Of a stretch of DNA of 64,000 bases, positions 34,801 to 46,100 are shown piece by piece (positions within the stretch are counted from its first letter, which is position 1; every line of letters starts with the position of its first letter). Source of the DNA: Cherax quadricarinatus (Eukaryota; Arthropoda; Malacostraca; Decapoda; Parastacidae). The notes under the pieces were generated by a model. It saw only the letters and a program-made list of their open reading frames with translations. It was not told the origin of the DNA and made no database searches. Made by a program: the position numbers and the translations under genes. The stretch covers positions 28,113,190 through 28,177,189 of the forward strand of contig NC_091312.1 of NCBI RefSeq assembly GCF_038502225.1, read 5' to 3'.

Positions 34801-35255
34801 GCTTACCCAGTTAGAGGTCATCATCTGACAGAGATCGGCGTCAGGAAGCGCTGTGCCCCTACGAGTACATCTCCACCACTACCATTTCTATACCACTTCC
34901 ACCATCATTTCTTTCCATTCTGCAATTTATCACTTAAGTTAGAGCAACGAATTACAGGCAATAATTAAGCGGTGGCAACCGTACCACCAATCACAGACGT
35001 TATAACTCTTCCTTAACGACCAATAAGCTTCAAGAATCGACCCTTCAATGGCGCATAAAAGGAGAAAAAATATATTGGAAGATATGACGTATGATGGGAA
35101 GGGCCGGTTAGGTTTTTTTTATATTCTCGGTAACTCGACCTGGCTACTAACTAAAGACTTCGTTATTCTTGCTATTATTAATTTTTACATTAACAGAAAT
35201 GAAAAAAAAAAATATGTTTAAAATGTTAAGTAAATAAATATAGGCAAGTACATAC
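34801..35255. other. unrecognised sequence
   Basis: Mixed, becoming A/T-rich after 35100; a short A-run at 35204-35212. Confidence 0.45.
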
Positions 35256-35471
<216 letters not shown>

Positions 35472-35522
35472 GTACTCACCTAGTTGAGGTTGCAGGGGTC
35501 GAGTCCAAGCTCCTGGCCCCGA
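35472..35522 (-). mobile_element. CR1-like LINE tail fragment
   Basis: Reverse complement of the LINE tail box: 'gtactcacctagttgaggtt' followed by 'gtcgagtccaagctcctggc'. GT tracts lie on both sides (35524-35540 on the right). Confidence 0.7.
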
Positions 35523-35599
35523 GTGTGTGTGTGTGTGTTTGTGCGTGTATGTACTTGCCTACCTATATTTATTTACCTGACATAATGAAATAACTTACT

Positions 35600-35780
35600 A
35601 CCAGCCTTGTGCTCCGGGGTGTTAGAGTGACCTTTTAGCTTCGGCTAGAGAACCCGCGGCAAGTGAGTCGTGAAACTCACTTGCCGAGAGTTCAACCCAC
35701 ACCCGTACCGTGTCATAACGATTTCGTGAGTCATGATACGGATTTATTAGACAGTTGTTGTAAGGAAGTGACACATATGA
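35600..35780 (+). mobile_element. possible SINE with internal hairpin
   Basis: Holds a perfect 12-bp inverted repeat CGGCAAGTGAGT (35657-35668) and its complement (35675-35686) followed by a B-box-like GAGTTCAACCC at 35688-35698. The order resembles decapod short interspersed repeats, but the ends are undefined. Confidence 0.35.
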
Positions 35781-37749
35781 CACTATTCAACTTAGATGTC
35801 GTATGAAGATCCTATATTCCTGTTCCTAACTTCACCCAGTCTCTAGTATTCCTTCTACATTTGCCAGATGAATTACCCTAACCTGAGTGGAATTTCTGAC
35901 CCGGTCAGGTGACCCTTCCTCTCACCAAATATATGCATATAATCTTTATACATCAAACCTTCTGTCTTGTATCTATCTGCTGAAGAGGGGATCAACTTGA
36001 GGTCGAAATATACAGCCCTTTCTTTATTGCTTGTTTTGTGTCCAAGCCGATTTCTCCATTTCCACTAACTTCAGTGTTGTTAGTATTATTTACAGTATCA
36101 ACAGTGTATAGCAGTAATAAGAAGAGTAGTAATACATACAAAGGAAATAAATATAGTTGTGATACATAACACTACAGATAGCTGTAATACATATATCCGT
36201 ATTGCATACTGCGACAATAAATACAAATGGAACGTATTCGGTGAAGAAAAGGCACGCAAAGTTTGTGAACATGTGTGTGTCTCCCAGAAGGGTGTTTTCT
36301 CCTGGTGAATGTGTCTCCAGAGAGGTCTCTGTTTCTCTTGAGAGAAGACCTTGTTTAGTCGCTCGTTTCTATGAAGATATGTAGGGGGGAGAAAAGTTGA
36401 ACACTTTGTTGGGGGACACTTGTTTGCGTGGTTTAGGTGGGTGGCGTACATTTATTTCTCGTGTGTTTATGCGAGCAGGTCCTGCGGGCCGGAAAATGTA
36501 ATGGTGTTTATTTTATGCTAATCCGGTGTTTATAATGGTCCCTCTAGAATATTATTTTCCACATTTACATTTCGACTATGGGAATGTGGACTATATTTTA
36601 GAATATTTACCGAACGCTTTAAAGTGTATATAGTGTTAAAGCAGACTATCCATTAATGGTCAGCCACACATAGTTCGCCGCCAGTCACAGCCTGTGAGCG
36701 TCCCAACTGCCGAAGGATGGGGTATTGTGAGTGAGTTTAGATAAGAGACATGCGGAGGTTGCACATTCCATGCTGACTTTAAGGCTCGTCACAATGGCCC
36801 TTATCTGAGTGTGGTGGTGGTGGGCGAAGGCTGGCAAGCATCCCTGACGACCTCACACACCAGTCGAGGATCAAATACTGCTCCTCGACACCCTTGAGTG
36901 TGACCTCATTGTGATTGTGATCTTGTCTCATTCTGCTTGTGTATTTCTTCGCTTGATCCGTTTATTAGAAGATGCTCAGTTCTGATTTCCAAAATAATGT
37001 GTGTGGGGAGAATTTTATGTTAAGAAATTAATGTTTGTAGTAGGATAAATGCTAGTTACTTTCCTCTACTCTTTTAGAGTTGCGTTACTTTCCTCTACTC
37101 TTTCAGAGACGTGTGTAAGTGTCACCTATGAATCAAGTCCATAACTCACAGAGTGATTCGCTTTTTTTCCCCTTTCTCTTTACTTGTTGACCGTGACCGG
37201 GGTCAGCCACTATTCACCTTCCACTACTATCCTGAAAACCTAAAGTGCTCTGTCCTTACTGGATACTTTTGTCTATTACACTGGTGTTCTTAATATTATT
37301 TTGTGTGTTTAGTAATTCCACTATTGTTAATTTAAAAGTTGTCTTTTGTCACTCTTTTCTTTAGGGCATTTAACTATTATTTTTCTCTAAGGTATCTTTC
37401 TGATAACCTGCTTTTTCCTCTTAGCCCACAAGTTTGGGTCACCCAAACCGTGAGGATAAAACAGGACAATTTAGTAGTTCCTGCTGCTACTTACATCTGA
37501 AGTGTTTCAGTCATTTGTCTTCTGGTGTCAGTAACAGTTCTGGGTCTATCCTGCCATTTTGTCAAATGATCCAATTGCACATCATTACCATCCGTGGCCC
37601 ATTGAATGTGTCAGATCTGTGATTACCCTGCAGCCTCTTGTCCAGCGGTCTATTCTCATATCTTTTCCGTCAGAGACGTATTGACTGTCCTCTCCGTGGC
37701 TACCTAATCACACTTGGTTTATAAGTGACCAAAGTATTATTTAAGTATT
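35781..37749. other. unrecognised sequence, possible Penelope-like trace
   Basis: At 35977-36008 CTGCTGA is followed 22 bp later by GAAA, a weak hammerhead-like order without a clear helix II. Minus frame 36098-36451 starts at ATG and is 117 codons long but shows no domain. At 36725-36745 a GTGAGT follows 'gggtatt'. Otherwise no gene or repeat recognised. Confidence 0.4.
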
Positions 37750-37840
37750 GTTACGTCAAGGGCCATGTCTTTAGGCCTGTTTTGCCCCTTTTTGTAACAA
37801 GATGTCGAATCAGGCTTATAGACATGGCCCTTGACATAAC
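37750..37840. mobile_element. 91-bp hairpin MITE-like element
   Basis: Terminal inverted repeats of 21 bp, left GTTACGTCAAGGGCCATG and three more bases (37750-37770), right 37820-37840, with one mismatch. The 49-bp centre is related to 38271-38336 in opposite orientation. No clear target-site duplication is visible. Confidence 0.6.
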
Positions 37841-37924
37841 AAATGGGGGCCTGTCCAGGAAGCCTTTTGATCCAAGGTGTTGGAGACAACGGCCATTTCG
37901 ACAGACTATGTCTAGTCGAACACC

Positions 37925-38060
37925 CGGAGTAGGTTCACAGCACTCGCTCAGAGTAGGTTCCCACTCAGGGCAGTAGGTTCCCACACTCTCTCAGAGTATG
38001 TTCACAGTGCTCTGATTAGATTCATACACTCTTCTGAGCAGATTCAGGCGCTCAGCCTTT
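37925..38060. repeat. decayed 20-25 bp tandem repeat
   Basis: 'gagtaggttcacag', 'agagtaggttcccac', 'gcagtaggttcccac', 'agagtatgttcacag' and 'tagattcatac' recur with 'actct' between them. Confidence 0.7.
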
Positions 38061-38270
38061 AATACAAATCCTCGCTCTAGAAGATTACTTAGTCCCAGAC
38101 AACGTGTACTTTTATGTATAACACTGTAAGAGAGAGAGAACTTTGTATCATATACTAAGTTTTATATGGGTTATTTTATAATAACAATCACATTTTATTT
38201 AGTCGGATCAGTCTCCTAATGATAATCCCCATATTAAAATGACATGTGTCTAAGGACAACTAGACCAAAG

Positions 38271-38336
38271 CTGGATTCGACATCTTGTTACAGAAAGGGG
38301 CCAAAACAGACTTATAGACATGGCCCCTGACGTAAC
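38271..38336. mobile_element. second, truncated copy of the MITE-like element
   Basis: From 'tggattcgacatcttgttac' to CCTGACGTAAC it matches the reverse complement of 37750-37815 with a few changes. The left terminal repeat is missing. Flanks 38061-38270 and 38337-38664 show nothing recognisable apart from A-runs at 38352-38370. Confidence 0.6.
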
Positions 38337-38664
38337 ACTATACATAAATAACAAAAAAAAAGAAAAAAAAAGGCACAATACCGTGACTGGAACGATACAC
38401 AAATAACCCGCATGAAGGATAAAGTCAATTCTAATCTTAAGATGCAAATCTTGGCAGTTTGAGGGCAGCTAAGAATTATTCTCATGGCTTGATTTTGTAC
38501 CTACTAAAATTTTTTGTATCTTGTTTTGTCAAGAGTGCAGGAACAGCGTATCTATAACATGTCTGATATACGCAAAAATATACAAAGTGCAATCTTAGGA
38601 AATTAGTAGCGTCCTAAAACTGCATTCTGTCTTCTGAAATACAGTCTGTTAGTGTTATTTTTTG

Positions 38665-38739
38665 TACTGCAACGGCTGTCTCTTGTCAAGGTAGGGTGAC
38701 GCAAAAAAAAAAAACAGAAAACATTCACCATCATTCACA
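38665..38739 (-). mobile_element. RTE-type LINE tail fragment
   Basis: A degraded tail box ('gtcaaggtagggtgacgc') followed by an A-run and 'acattcaccatcattcacac', as in the tail at 12108-12160. A SINE follows immediately. Confidence 0.5.
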
Positions 38740-39055
38740 CGGTGGCCCATGGCCTGGAGGCATATCTCTCGCTTCACACGGTGAGGGTCCGGGTTCGATT
38801 CCCGGAAAAGGGGTGGAAACATTGGGCGTGTTTCCTTACATCGGTTGTCCATGTTCACTCACCAGTATTACTGGGTGCCTGGGTGTTAGTCGACTGGTGT
38901 GGGCCGCATCCTATGACAAAATTTACCTAATTTGCCCGAAATGCTCTGCATAACAAGCGGCTTTCTATGTACTAGTATGTCATTGATGTCAGCTAGGACT
39001 GTATACCTTGTACATGTACTTGGAGTAAATAAAGACATTATTATATTATTATTAA
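38740..39055 (+). mobile_element. full-length tRNA-derived SINE
   Basis: Begins with a tRNA-like head holding an A-box-like TGGCCTGGAGGC and a B box GGGTTCGATTCCCGG at 38791-38805. The body reads 'gggtgttagtcgactggtgt' and 'gcccgaaatgctctgcataa', and it ends in 'gtaaataaagacatt' and an AT-rich ATT tail. The antisense copy at 15159 is the same family. The conserved B box supports RNA polymerase III origin. Confidence 0.85.
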
Positions 39056-39099
39056 AGAGCTGTCTAGCCAGAAGTATCCTGACATCACAATTAGAATGA

Positions 39100-39180
39100 C
39101 ACTGTTGAGAAATATGTCACGTTTGCAGGCAAACCTTTATTACGATGCTTTGTCTAGGACTGGACTTCATCAAGTATGAA
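39100..39180 (-). mobile_element. Penelope-like terminus relic
   Basis: On the minus strand CTTGATGAAGTCC is followed by a short stem and 'agacaaagcatcg' (39147-39174). The layout parallels the hammerhead core, with GAAAC changed to CAAAG. '-tttattacg-' downstream also parallels the element at 34650. Confidence 0.4.
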
Positions 39181-39642
39181 TGCTGGGTGAGGTACAGTCT
39201 GTGTTAACAGAGGCCAGCGGTTGTATTGACCTCGTTTACACCACCAGAGAGTTTACTCCCTCTCCCCGGAGATCAGGTCTCAGGTCCTGGATGCTGGGGC
39301 AAGTCACTTGTCCAGGTCACTCGTTCTGACCTCTCGTCCACGTCGCTTGCCGAGGTCGCTTGCATAGGTCAATCGCCAGCTGGTGGTCGGTAGCTCAGGA
39401 TATTCGTCCAGGTCGCTGAGGCAGGTCAGGTGCCCTGATGCTACCAGGGCTTAAGGTTAATACGTTCTAAATCAGAGCATCCCTTTAAAGGACGGGTGGA
39501 AAAGAGGATAAATAGCGAAGGGCTCTTGATCCTCTTGAGTAAAAGAACTGGATCTCTTCCTTCCTTGTTCGGATCGTATGTGATTACCTTATTCTCCAGG
39601 AGCTTCATGACCACAATGTCTTCATTATCATACTGGAACTAT
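39181..39642. other. unrecognised sequence with short internal repeats
   Basis: At 39295-39430 phrases like 'caggtcactcg', 'gaggtcgcttgc' and 'caggtcgctgag' recur at 15-20 bp. At 39515-39550 'gggctcttgatcctcttgag' resembles the SINE at 55346, a possible decayed copy. Confidence 0.45.
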
Positions 39643-39663
39643 AATAGCAATAATAATAATAAC

Positions 39664-39715
<52 letters not shown>

Positions 39716-39716
39716 G
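39643..39716. repeat. (AAT)n microsatellite
   Basis: AAT triplets with a few AAC at both ends. Confidence 0.97.
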
Positions 39717-40603
39717 CATGCATATTCTTGTGGAATATTGCAGATCATTATTGAGAGCTAGCACAGATCAGTGAATGTAGTATTATATACCAACATCAAA
39801 CTCCTCCCTGTGACACAAACATTCCCTTATAATCGCCCACTTAATCTGTCTTACCTCTCTCACTACTCACATTCAGCTCTGGTCCTTCCCCTTCCCAGTC
39901 TTGCCATTTCTTTTGGAGCCTAACAAAAAAATAAGCCACAAACCACATGCAGTTATAAAACTTATTTACCTGCAACTAAATAACAACGAGGCAAAAATAA
40001 ATTAAGTCTTCAACTATCTTGGAGACTTTATTCAGAATTTTTACGGTATTAATGTAATTTTTGGGGCAGATTTCTGAACGGCATTACTGGTTCCTGGCTT
40101 CTTGTGCTCTAACGTATCAACTCCTTCTGTTGTGTGTGGGATTTGTTACCACTTCTGTGTCCACATACAGTTTATTCCACTCTGTTACCCTGAGACTGAA
40201 AAAAGTACTCATCATCTATCTTTAACTCCTTATGCGTTTTGAAGTTTTCTTTTATGACCCCTTATACTTGGGTCGCTTATTTTGTTGCCTTTATTCAATT
40301 AATTTCAGTAGCTTTTTTTTTTTTTTTTTTTTTTTTTAGCTTTCAGCAGTCTGACTTAATGCTATAACTGTCATATATTTTTGTCATATTAAAATAGAAA
40401 GGGGATTTTGTTTATTAACCATTATTATGTACACGGACACCTTTTACACAACTCTTGAAAACTTCCACTAAGTACACGGGACCGGTGGCTCTCTTACACA
40501 CCTGTCATTCCAGATAAAATGGAGTATTTTAGCAATTTTTTTGTTTTACCCTACTTGCGACCCTCACCAGATACCTATTTTAACTTCTGGGTAGGGAGAG
40601 GGA
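39717..40603. other. unrecognised sequence with T-run
   Basis: A T-run lies at 40313-40338. No open frame of note. Confidence 0.5.
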
Positions 40604-40624
40604 GAGGAAGAAGAGAGAGAGACT

Positions 40625-40686
<62 letters not shown>
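40604..40686. repeat. (GA)n microsatellite
   Basis: GA dinucleotides, pure from about 40633. Confidence 0.97.
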
Positions 40687-40688
<2 letters not shown>

Positions 40689-40719
40689 GCGCAGAGGCAG
40701 TGGTTGGTGATGGGTGTGT

Positions 40720-40780
40720 GTGTATGTACTCATCTATTTGTGGTTGCAGGGGTCGATTCACAACTCCTGGTCGTGCGTGT
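40720..40780 (-). mobile_element. CR1-like LINE tail fragment
   Basis: 'gtactcatctatttgtggtt' followed by 'gcaggggtcgattcacaact': the tail box in inverted orientation next to a short GT tract, as at 35472. Confidence 0.65.
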
Positions 40781-41227
40781 GTGTGAATGTGTGCGTGTGT
40801 TACTGCTGATATTTTATTCACTTTGTGATGGAACATCTTGACTAAGGTTCCTAGAAAGCTTATCAAGTATGGTTCACCGCGCGCTGCTTGATAGCGTTAA
40901 GAGCCTTCACAGGAAGAGGACTGTGGTGATATTCAGTGCCATACGTGTTGTGGGTGCAGGTGACCTTACAAGAGGGGACTACCTCCAAGGAATCACCACG
41001 TACTTATTTTTTCCCCTCCCTTGCTTGCATCCTTAACTATCTTGCCAAATCCTTCCTCCTTTTTCTCATCACCCTACTCTTCCTCCTCCTATTCATCTTC
41101 CTTCTACTTCTCTTTGCTTATTCTTGCATATGTTTGCTATGATGCTTCTCTTGTTTGCTTCTCTTGTAACAATACAACAGTTACGTTCCATAAAGTAGCT
41201 GCCATCGATGACCAGCCAGCGGGAAAT
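40781..41227. other. unrecognised sequence
   Basis: Pyrimidine-rich at 41000-41130; plus-strand frames are Ser/Leu/Phe-rich for that reason. Confidence 0.45.
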
Positions 41228-41285
41228 ACTCAAATATACCAGGAGGGATTAGTGCCTGCACTCATCCCTCCTGGTATATTTGAGT
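41228..41285. other. 58-bp near-perfect hairpin
   Basis: Arms 41228-41249 and 41264-41285 are perfect 22-bp complements (left begins ACTCAAATATACCAGGAG). Inside, AGTGC and GCACT pair again across a 2-base centre, with a single T/C mismatch between stems. No flanking direct repeat was found. It could be a small inverted duplication or a folded transcript. Confidence 0.85.
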
Positions 41286-41972
41286 CATTAGTTATGACCA
41301 CTTTCTTCAAGCTGGTTGGCGAAGTTTTGAAACTAAGAATATGAAAAAATCATTAATTCTAAGAATATTAACATAGATAAAGTAAATATTAAGATTCGTA
41401 ACCAATCGAATTTTTTTTTTTCATATCTCGGTACTTTGGTTATAGATAAGTGTTTGTATAGGTTAAAATTACGGTGATAACTACATTAAATGTGATTATA
41501 TACCGGACGACGCCTGTAAGGGATTCTCTGTATATTCGTATGTCTGGTAGATTCTAATTTCCTCTACCTGGTGATCATACATGTAATAGCAAGCGAATAT
41601 GGAGGAATTTTTTTATATCTCTTATAGATAATTTGTGGAAATCTTCCCCGAACTGGTCTTATTTAAGTTCAGTAAGATAATCGAAAATTATTTACATTAA
41701 ATTCCCAACTGTCATCCTGTACCATGAGTCAATAATTATGTTAACCTTATTTTTTTGTATGTTAAAAAAAAATCTTAGGCCTACTTTTGCTTCTATATCT
41801 TCAGGTAGAACTTGCAGCTTTGTGCGCCTACACTGCAATATTTACAAATGCATGGAAGTGGGAATAAGCGTACAACTCTCTAAGACACCCTCCATCCCAC
41901 AGCTTCCCACACTAATTAGTAGCACAAAACACTAGAAGTAGGGAAGCGCGCACCTGCTAGGCTGAACCCGTT

Positions 41973-42301
41973 GAAGGATCGACTTTGGGAAGGAGTTCGC
42001 CGGGGAGACTGGCTGAAGGATCGACGTTGGGAAGGAGTTCGCCGGGGAGGCTGGCTGAAGGATCGACGTTGGGAAGGAGTTCGCCGGGGAGGCTGGCTGA
42101 AGGATTGACGTTGGGAAGGAGTTCGCCGGGGAGGCTGGCTGAAGGATCGACGTTGGGAAGGAGTTCGCCGGGGAGGCTGGCTGAAGGATCGACGTTGGGA
42201 AGGAGTTCGCCGGGGAGGCTGGCTGAAGGATCGACGTTGGGAAGGAGTTCGCCGGGGAGGCTGGCTGAAGGATCGACGTTGGGAAGGAGTTAGCCGGGGA
42301 G
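41973..42301. repeat. 42-bp tandem repeat, 7.8 copies
   Basis: Units start at 41973, 42015, 42057, 42099, 42141, 42183, 42225 and 42267 with GAAGGATCGACGTTGGGAAG. Copies are almost identical, so the array is young. On the minus strand, an ATG at 42479 opens a frame with a hydrophobic, Leu/Phe/Ser-rich N-terminus followed by a 14-residue repeat (TPSQRRSFSQPPR type), ending at 41916. It is basic and Ser/Arg-rich. Whether it is translated is unknown. Confidence 0.95.
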
Positions 42302-43164
42302 TAGTTTGGAGGTGAACGCCTGAACTCAACCGTTTTCCTATATCGGTTGTCGATGTTTTATGAGGAAATGTGAGGAGCGAATACAGTAGATGGCGGATGA
42401 GGCGGAGAAAGCTGAAGACGAAGGAGAGGGGAGGGAGGGAGAAAGAGGGAAGGATAGAGAGAAGTGTAAAGAGAAACATTAATACCACGCTCCAGTAGCT
42501 GTAAATGCTGCCTCTACATTCGTCTCCTTGTCACTACCATTCTCTCATACCTCACTACCATGATATTAAGTCTACTTTTCTATCGAAAAATTTCAACATC
42601 AGTTTAAACTCTTACGTTATTATATTCGTGAAATATTTTGATTCAGCAGAGTGTCATTCAGTACCACTGAATTTATACTGTTAGATTACATTAGTTACCT
42701 TCAAGAAAACTCCTGCCGACTGTCATCCTTTTGTAAAAAACTTCCTTTGAGCCTCAATCTCCTATCAATATCTTAGAAATTACTGTAATTTTTTTTCAGT
42801 GGAAAATTGACCTTCCTGAAGTTTCCAAAACCGTTCGTAATTTTTCAGAATCCTATTCAGGATCAGAGGATAAATCACTCGGTGACTTGGGCTCTACACT
42901 ATAAATATTCGTCTTTGTTTCCAGGAAGGCTTTCATCATATCACTTTTTTTTGATACAACAGAAAGAAGCAATATTATATAGAAAAATCACATGACAACG
43001 TGATCTTGAATCATTAACCTTCAACTACGGTGGAATATCTTGTTCCATTTTAAAGCTCTACTTGTACTCTCCTGCTCACTGAGCAAGCTGTACCTTTTCT
43101 AATTATATGGAAACCCAACCTATACATACAATTTTCTCACATCATGTGTTTTTAGTCATCGAAT
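42302..43164. other. unrecognised sequence
   Basis: Purine-rich at 42360-42480, otherwise AT-rich with no domain or known repeat. Confidence 0.5.
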
Positions 43165-46100
43165 CGAAGAGTGTGTCACCCAGTGTACCGAAGAGTGTGT
43201 CACCCAGTGTACTTAAGAGTGTGTCACCCAGTGTACTGAAGAGTATGTCACCCAGTGTACTGAAGAGTATGTCACCCAGTGTACTGAAGAGTATGTCACT
43301 CAGTGTACTGAAGAGTGTGTCACCCAGTGTACTGAAGAGTATGTCACCCAGTGTACTGAAGAGTATGTCACTCAGTGTACTGAAGAGTATGTCACCCAGT
43401 GTACTGAAGAGTATGTCACCCAGTGTACTGAAGAGTATGTCACTCAGTGTACTGAAGAGTGTGTCACCCAGTGTACTGAAGAGTATGTCACCCAGTGTAC
43501 TGAAGAGTGTGTCACCCAGTGTACTGAAGAGTATGCCACCCAGTGTACTGAAGAGTATGTCACCCAGTGTACAGAAGAGTATGCCACCCAGTGTACAGAA
43601 GAGTATGTCACCCAGTGTACTGAAGAGTATGTCACCCAGTGTACTGAAGAGTATGTCACCCAGTGTACAGAAGAGTATGCCACCCAGTGTACTGAAGAGT
43701 ATGTCACCCAGTGTACAGAAGAGTATGTCACCCAGTGTACTGAAGAGTATGCCAACCAGTGTACTGAAGAGTATGGCACCCAGTGTACCGAAGAGTATGT
43801 CACCCAGTGTACTGAAGAGTATGCCACCCAGTGTACTGAAGAGTATGTCACCCAGTGTACTGAAGAGTATGCCACCCAGTGTACCGAAGAGTGTGCCACC
43901 CAGTGTAGCGAAGAGTGTGCCACCCAGTGTACCGAAGAGTGTCACCCAGTGTACTGAAGAGTATGTGACCCAGTGTACCGAAGAGTGTGCCACCCAGTAT
44001 ACCGAAGAGTGTGCCACCCAGTGTACCGAAGAGTGTGCCACCCAGTGTACCGAAGAGTATGTCACCCAGTGTACTGAAGAGTATGCCACCAAGTGTACTG
44101 AAGAGTACATCACCCAGTGTACTGACGAGCATGCCACCCAGTGTACCGAAGAGTGTGCCACCCAGTGTACCGAAGAGTATGCCACCCAGTGTACCGAAGA
44201 GTATGCCACCCAGTGTACTGAAGAGTGTGCCACCCAATGTAGCGAAGAGTGTGCCACCCAGTGTACCGAAGACTATGTCACCCAGTGTACCGAAGAGTAT
44301 GTCACCCAGTGTACTGAAGAGTATGCCACCCAGTGTACCGAAGAGTGTGCCACCCAGTGTACCGAAGAGTATGTCGCCCAGTGTACCGAAGAGTGTGCCA
44401 CCCAGTATACCGAAGAGTGTGCCACCCAGTGTACCGAAGTGTGTACCACCCAGTGTACTGAAGAGTATGTCACCCAATGTACTGAAGAGTATGCCACCCA
44501 GTGTACTGAAGATTATGTCACCCAGTGTACTGAAGAGTATGTCACCCAGTGTACTGAAGAGTATGCCACCCAGTGTACTGAAGATTATGTCACCCAGTGT
44601 ACTGAAGAGTATGCCACCCAGTGTACTGAAGATTATGTCACCCAGTGTACTGAAGAGTGTGCCACCCAGTGTACTGAAGAGTATGCCACCCAGTGTACTA
44701 AAGAGTATGCCACCCAGTGTGCTGAACAGTGTGTCACCCAGTGTACTGAAGAGTATGCCACCCATTGTACTGAAGAGTATGCCACCCAGTGTACTGAAGA
44801 GTATGCCACCCAGTGAGCTGAACAGTGTGTCACCCAGTGTACTGAAGAGTATGTCACCCAGTGTACTGAAGAGTATGCCACCCAGTGTACTGAAGATTAT
44901 GTCACCCAGTGTACTGAAGAGTATGCCACCCAGTGTACTTAAGAGTATGCCACCCAGTGTACTGAAGAGTATGCCACCCAGTGTACTGAAGATTATGTCA
45001 CCCAGTGTACTGAAGAGTATGCCACCCAGTGTGCTGAGGAGTATGCCACCCAGTGTACTGAAGAGTATGCCACCCAGTGTACCGAAGAGTATGTCAGCCA
45101 GTGTACTGAAGAGTATGCCACCCAGTGTACTGAAGAGTATGCCACCCAGTGTACTGAAGAGTATGCCACCCAGTGTACCGAAGAGTATGTCAAGTGTACT
45201 GAAGAGTATGCCACCCAGTGTACTGAAGAGTATGCCACCCAGTGTACTGAAGAGTATGCCACCCAGTGTACTGAAGAGTATGCCACCCAGTGTACTGAAG
45301 AGTATGCCACCCAGTGTACTGAAGAGTATGCCACCCAGTGTACTGAAGAGTATGCCACCCAGTGTACGCCACCCAGTGTACTGAAGAGTATGCCACCCAG
45401 TGTACTGAAGAGTATGCCACCCAGTGTACTGAAGAGTATGCCACCCAGTGTACTGAAGAGTATGCCACCCAGTGTACCGAAGAGTATGTCAGCCAGTGTA
45501 CTGAAGAGTATGCCACCCAGTGTACCGAAGAGTATGTCACTCAGTGTACTGAAGAGTATGTCACTCAGTGTACTGAAGAGTGTGTCACCCAGTGTACTGA
45601 AGAGCATGTCACTCAGTGTACTGAAGAGTATGTCACCCAGTGTACTGAAGAGTATGTCACGCAGTGTACTGAAGAGTATGTCACCCAGTGTACTGAAGAG
45701 TATGTCACCCAGTGTACTGAAGAGTATGTCACCCAGTGTACTGAAGAGTATGCCACCCAGTGTACTGAAGAGTATGCCACCCAGTGTACTGAAGAGTATG
45801 TCACCCAGTGTACTGAAGAGTATGTCACCCAGTGTACTGAAGAGTATGCCACCCAGTGTACTGAAGAGTATGTCACCCAGTGTACTGAAGAGTATGTCAC
45901 ACAGTGTACTGAAGAGTCTGGCACCCAGTGTACTGAAGAGTATGTCACTCAGTGTACTGAAGAGTATGTCACCCAGTGTACTGAAGAGTATGCCACCCAG
46001 TGTACTGAAGAGTATGCCACCCAGTGTACTGAAGAGTATGCCACCCAGTGTACTGAAGATTATGTCACCCAGTGTACTGAAGAGTATGCCACCCAGTGTG

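Noticed and set aside
38740..38830. tRNA gene because of a good B box GGTTCGATTCC
   Set aside because: It continues into a SINE body and AT-rich tail, and a second copy lacks the head; no complete cloverleaf was seen.
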